NCBI GenBank assembly: GCA_964427825.1
Contig: CAYRUU010000045.1
Coordinates: forward strand, 1 to 5,418
Reading direction: 5' to 3'
Source: GCA-2747515 sp964427825
GTDB taxonomy: Bacteria > Patescibacteriota > Minisyncoccia > Moranbacterales > GCA-2747515
Length of the DNA: 5,418 nucleotides
Both the position numbers and the translations under genes were made by a program. Shown piece after piece: positions 4,674-5,418 of this stretch. A model generated the notes under the pieces. It had not been told where the DNA came from. It worked only from the letters and a program-made list of their open reading frames with translations, and did no database searches. Each line of letters opens with the position of its first letter. Within the stretch, counting starts at the first letter, position 1.

Positions 4674-5258
4674 GTGAATCGGCAGGATTTTTGGGAGCGG
4701 GCCTTGGAGTGGGTGAGTCGGGGCAATATTGATGGCTATATGAGCCAACATCGGTATGATGACAACCTTGTAGAGGTGAAGATGTATTTTACCAGTGTGA
4801 TGGATTGGGTGTCTGGTGTGTTTGTGGATGTGAAAAAGGAAATGCGCGGATTGGAGTGGGGGCGACTGTATGAGACCTATCACACAATCGCATATGACCC
4901 GTCGGATGTGGCGGCACATGTGCAACGGCTGTATGCGGATCCTTATGTCAAAAACTACAAGGGTATTTTTGAGTATATTCTTGGCGGTTTGACGGACACA
5001 AAATTGTTGCATGTACGCGTGTTTGATGAGGCAACAAAAAAAGCCATCTATGCCATCCAGACGGAAGAAGCTGTGCGGAACAATGTATCTAATTGTCCGC
5101 TGTGTGCCATTGGACATGATGCCAACAAGGCGACGCTATGGAAGATTGCCGATATGGACGCTGATCATGTGACGGCATGGAGTAGGGGTGGTGCAACGGA
5201 TGAGGCGAATTGTCAGATGCTGTGCAAAACACACAATCGCGCAAAGGGTAATCGATAG
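4651..5258 (+). CDS. DUF262-HNH endonuclease, C-terminal part (HNH domain), 5' end lost in gap
   Basis: Continues the DUF262 protein. If joined at the duplicate, the whole gene encodes about 387 residues (193 before the junction plus 194 from 4674). After a helical linker, including MDWVSGVFVDVKKEMRGLEWGRLYETY and GIFEYILGG, it ends with a zinc-bound HNH nuclease domain. This has CPLC (residues 141-144 counted from the GTG at 4674), MDADHV with the catalytic His at 165, GGATDEAN with the Asn at 179, and LCKTHNRAKG (183-192). The second zinc pair is Cys-x2-His (C184, H187) in place of the common Cys-x2-Cys. The domain should nick or cut DNA using one divalent metal. The GTG at 4674 is not a real start; it is Val inside the protein. 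Codon bias is G/T-rich like tgt and pgeF and unlike the methyltransferase. Stop TAG at 5256-5258. DUF262-HNH proteins occur in type IV-like and other restriction systems, so the target DNA could be unmodified or modified. Confidence 0.88.
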
Positions 5259-5270
5259 GTGGTCACTATT

Positions 5271-5339
5271 ATGGCACGTACGCTGAGGACTGTTGCTTGC
5301 TATGATATATGGATCGGTGATGCGTACGTCGTGTGGTGA
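5271..5339 (+). CDS. Possible 22-codon small ORF
   Basis: The ATG at 5271 is preceded by AGGTGG (5257-5262) with 8-nt spacing, one of the best Shine-Dalgarno matches in the window, which overlaps the TAG of the endonuclease gene. The frame runs 22 codons to TGA at 5337-5339 and starts MARTLRTVACYDIW. It would be translationally coupled to the endonuclease. It matches no family I know and could be chance, since it overlaps inverted repeats. Confidence 0.2.
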   Translation: MARTLRTVACYDIWIGDAYVVW

Positions 5340-5347
5340 TCACGCAT
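5276..5347. repeat. Inverted repeats in the 3' intergenic region
   Basis: ACGTACGC (5276-5283) is the reverse complement of GCGTACGT (5322-5329), with 38 nt between the arms. Overlapping it, ATGCGT (5320-5325) pairs with ACGCAT (5342-5347), and GTGATCAC (5336-5343) is an 8-bp palindrome. The last elements abut the -35 of the next promoter, so they may be operators. No T-run follows to support a terminator. Confidence 0.35.
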
Positions 5348-5375
5348 TGATTTTATGTGCGCGATGTGCTATAAT
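5347..5375 (+). promoter_or_regulatory. Strong predicted extended -10 promoter reading out of the window
   Basis: TTGATT (5347-5352), a 17-nt spacer and a perfect TATAAT (5370-5375), preceded by TGC (5367-5369), form an extended -10. The predicted start is about 5382. AAGAGGT (5394-5400) could be a ribosome site, with a GTG at 5412 as a possible start, but too little sequence remains to define a gene. Confidence 0.65.
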
Positions 5376-5418
5376 AGATGTATAGAAGTGAATAAGAGGT
5401 TCGTCAAACGGGTGCAGA

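Noticed and set aside
4674..5258. Separate HNH gene starting at GTG 4674
   Set aside because: The GTG codes Val in the middle of a protein that continues from the other side of the assembly gap; there is no ribosome site and the 23 bp before it are coding duplicate sequence.
1..5418. CRISPR array, tRNA or rRNA
   Set aside because: No regularly spaced direct repeats, cloverleaf with a TTC-type arm, or rRNA-like conserved sequence was seen on either strand.

Overview
The window is a bacterial scaffold fragment with all genes on the + strand. It carries two housekeeping-type genes, then an accessory block, and it contains a run of 10 Ns that marks an assembly join. The organism cannot be named from this sequence. 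Stops are TAA, TAG and (for the partial upstream gene) TGA, so the standard bacterial code fits. Several starts lack a strong Shine-Dalgarno but have good sigma70-type promoters only about 40-75 nt upstream. The draft-scaffold look, the divergent Tgt and the REP/transposase element would suit an uncultivated bacterium such as a Patescibacteria/CPR member. That is a guess, not a result.

Region 1 (1-1952): the last codons of an unidentified gene, then tgt (queuosine-family tRNA-guanine transglycosylase, zinc site intact but an altered base-recognition loop), then pgeF (YfiH/laccase-domain purine nucleoside phosphorylase). pgeF has its own promoter, TTGATG-N16-TATAAT, overlapping the end of tgt. 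Both genes are strongly G/T-biased on the + strand.

Region 2 (1953-5258): an accessory block that looks like a restriction-modification or related defence pair. It starts with a TTGTCA-N17-TAGAAT promoter and an EcoRI-family adenine methyltransferase (M). Five bases after the M stop lies a compact 652-bp REP element encoding a RAYT (REP-associated tyrosine transposase), bounded by perfect 29-bp inverted REP copies. A third REP copy inside the left end keeps the same CTACAA-N7-CCAGC frame but has base-pair-compensated stem changes. After it comes a DUF262 + HNH endonuclease gene (R), which is split in this assembly by the N gap. The gap is flanked by a 23-bp near-duplicate, and collapsing it restores one continuous protein of about 387 residues. 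The break is therefore most likely an assembly artefact.

M and R plausibly work together: M would protect host sites by N6-adenine methylation and the DUF262-HNH protein would cut DNA lacking (or carrying) a modification. This pairing is inferred from the families and proximity. The M gene is compositionally mosaic: its first ~490 bp are C/A-rich on the coding strand, while the rest is AT-rich with T-ending codons. The switch falls at the catalytic NPPF motif. It also carries a 12-residue loop matching the EF-hand/dockerin calcium-binding pattern.

Region 3 (5259-5418): about 160 bp without a convincing gene. It holds inverted repeats, a possible 22-codon ORF and a strong extended -10 promoter (TTGATT-N17-TATAAT) that fires out of the window toward a gene not included.
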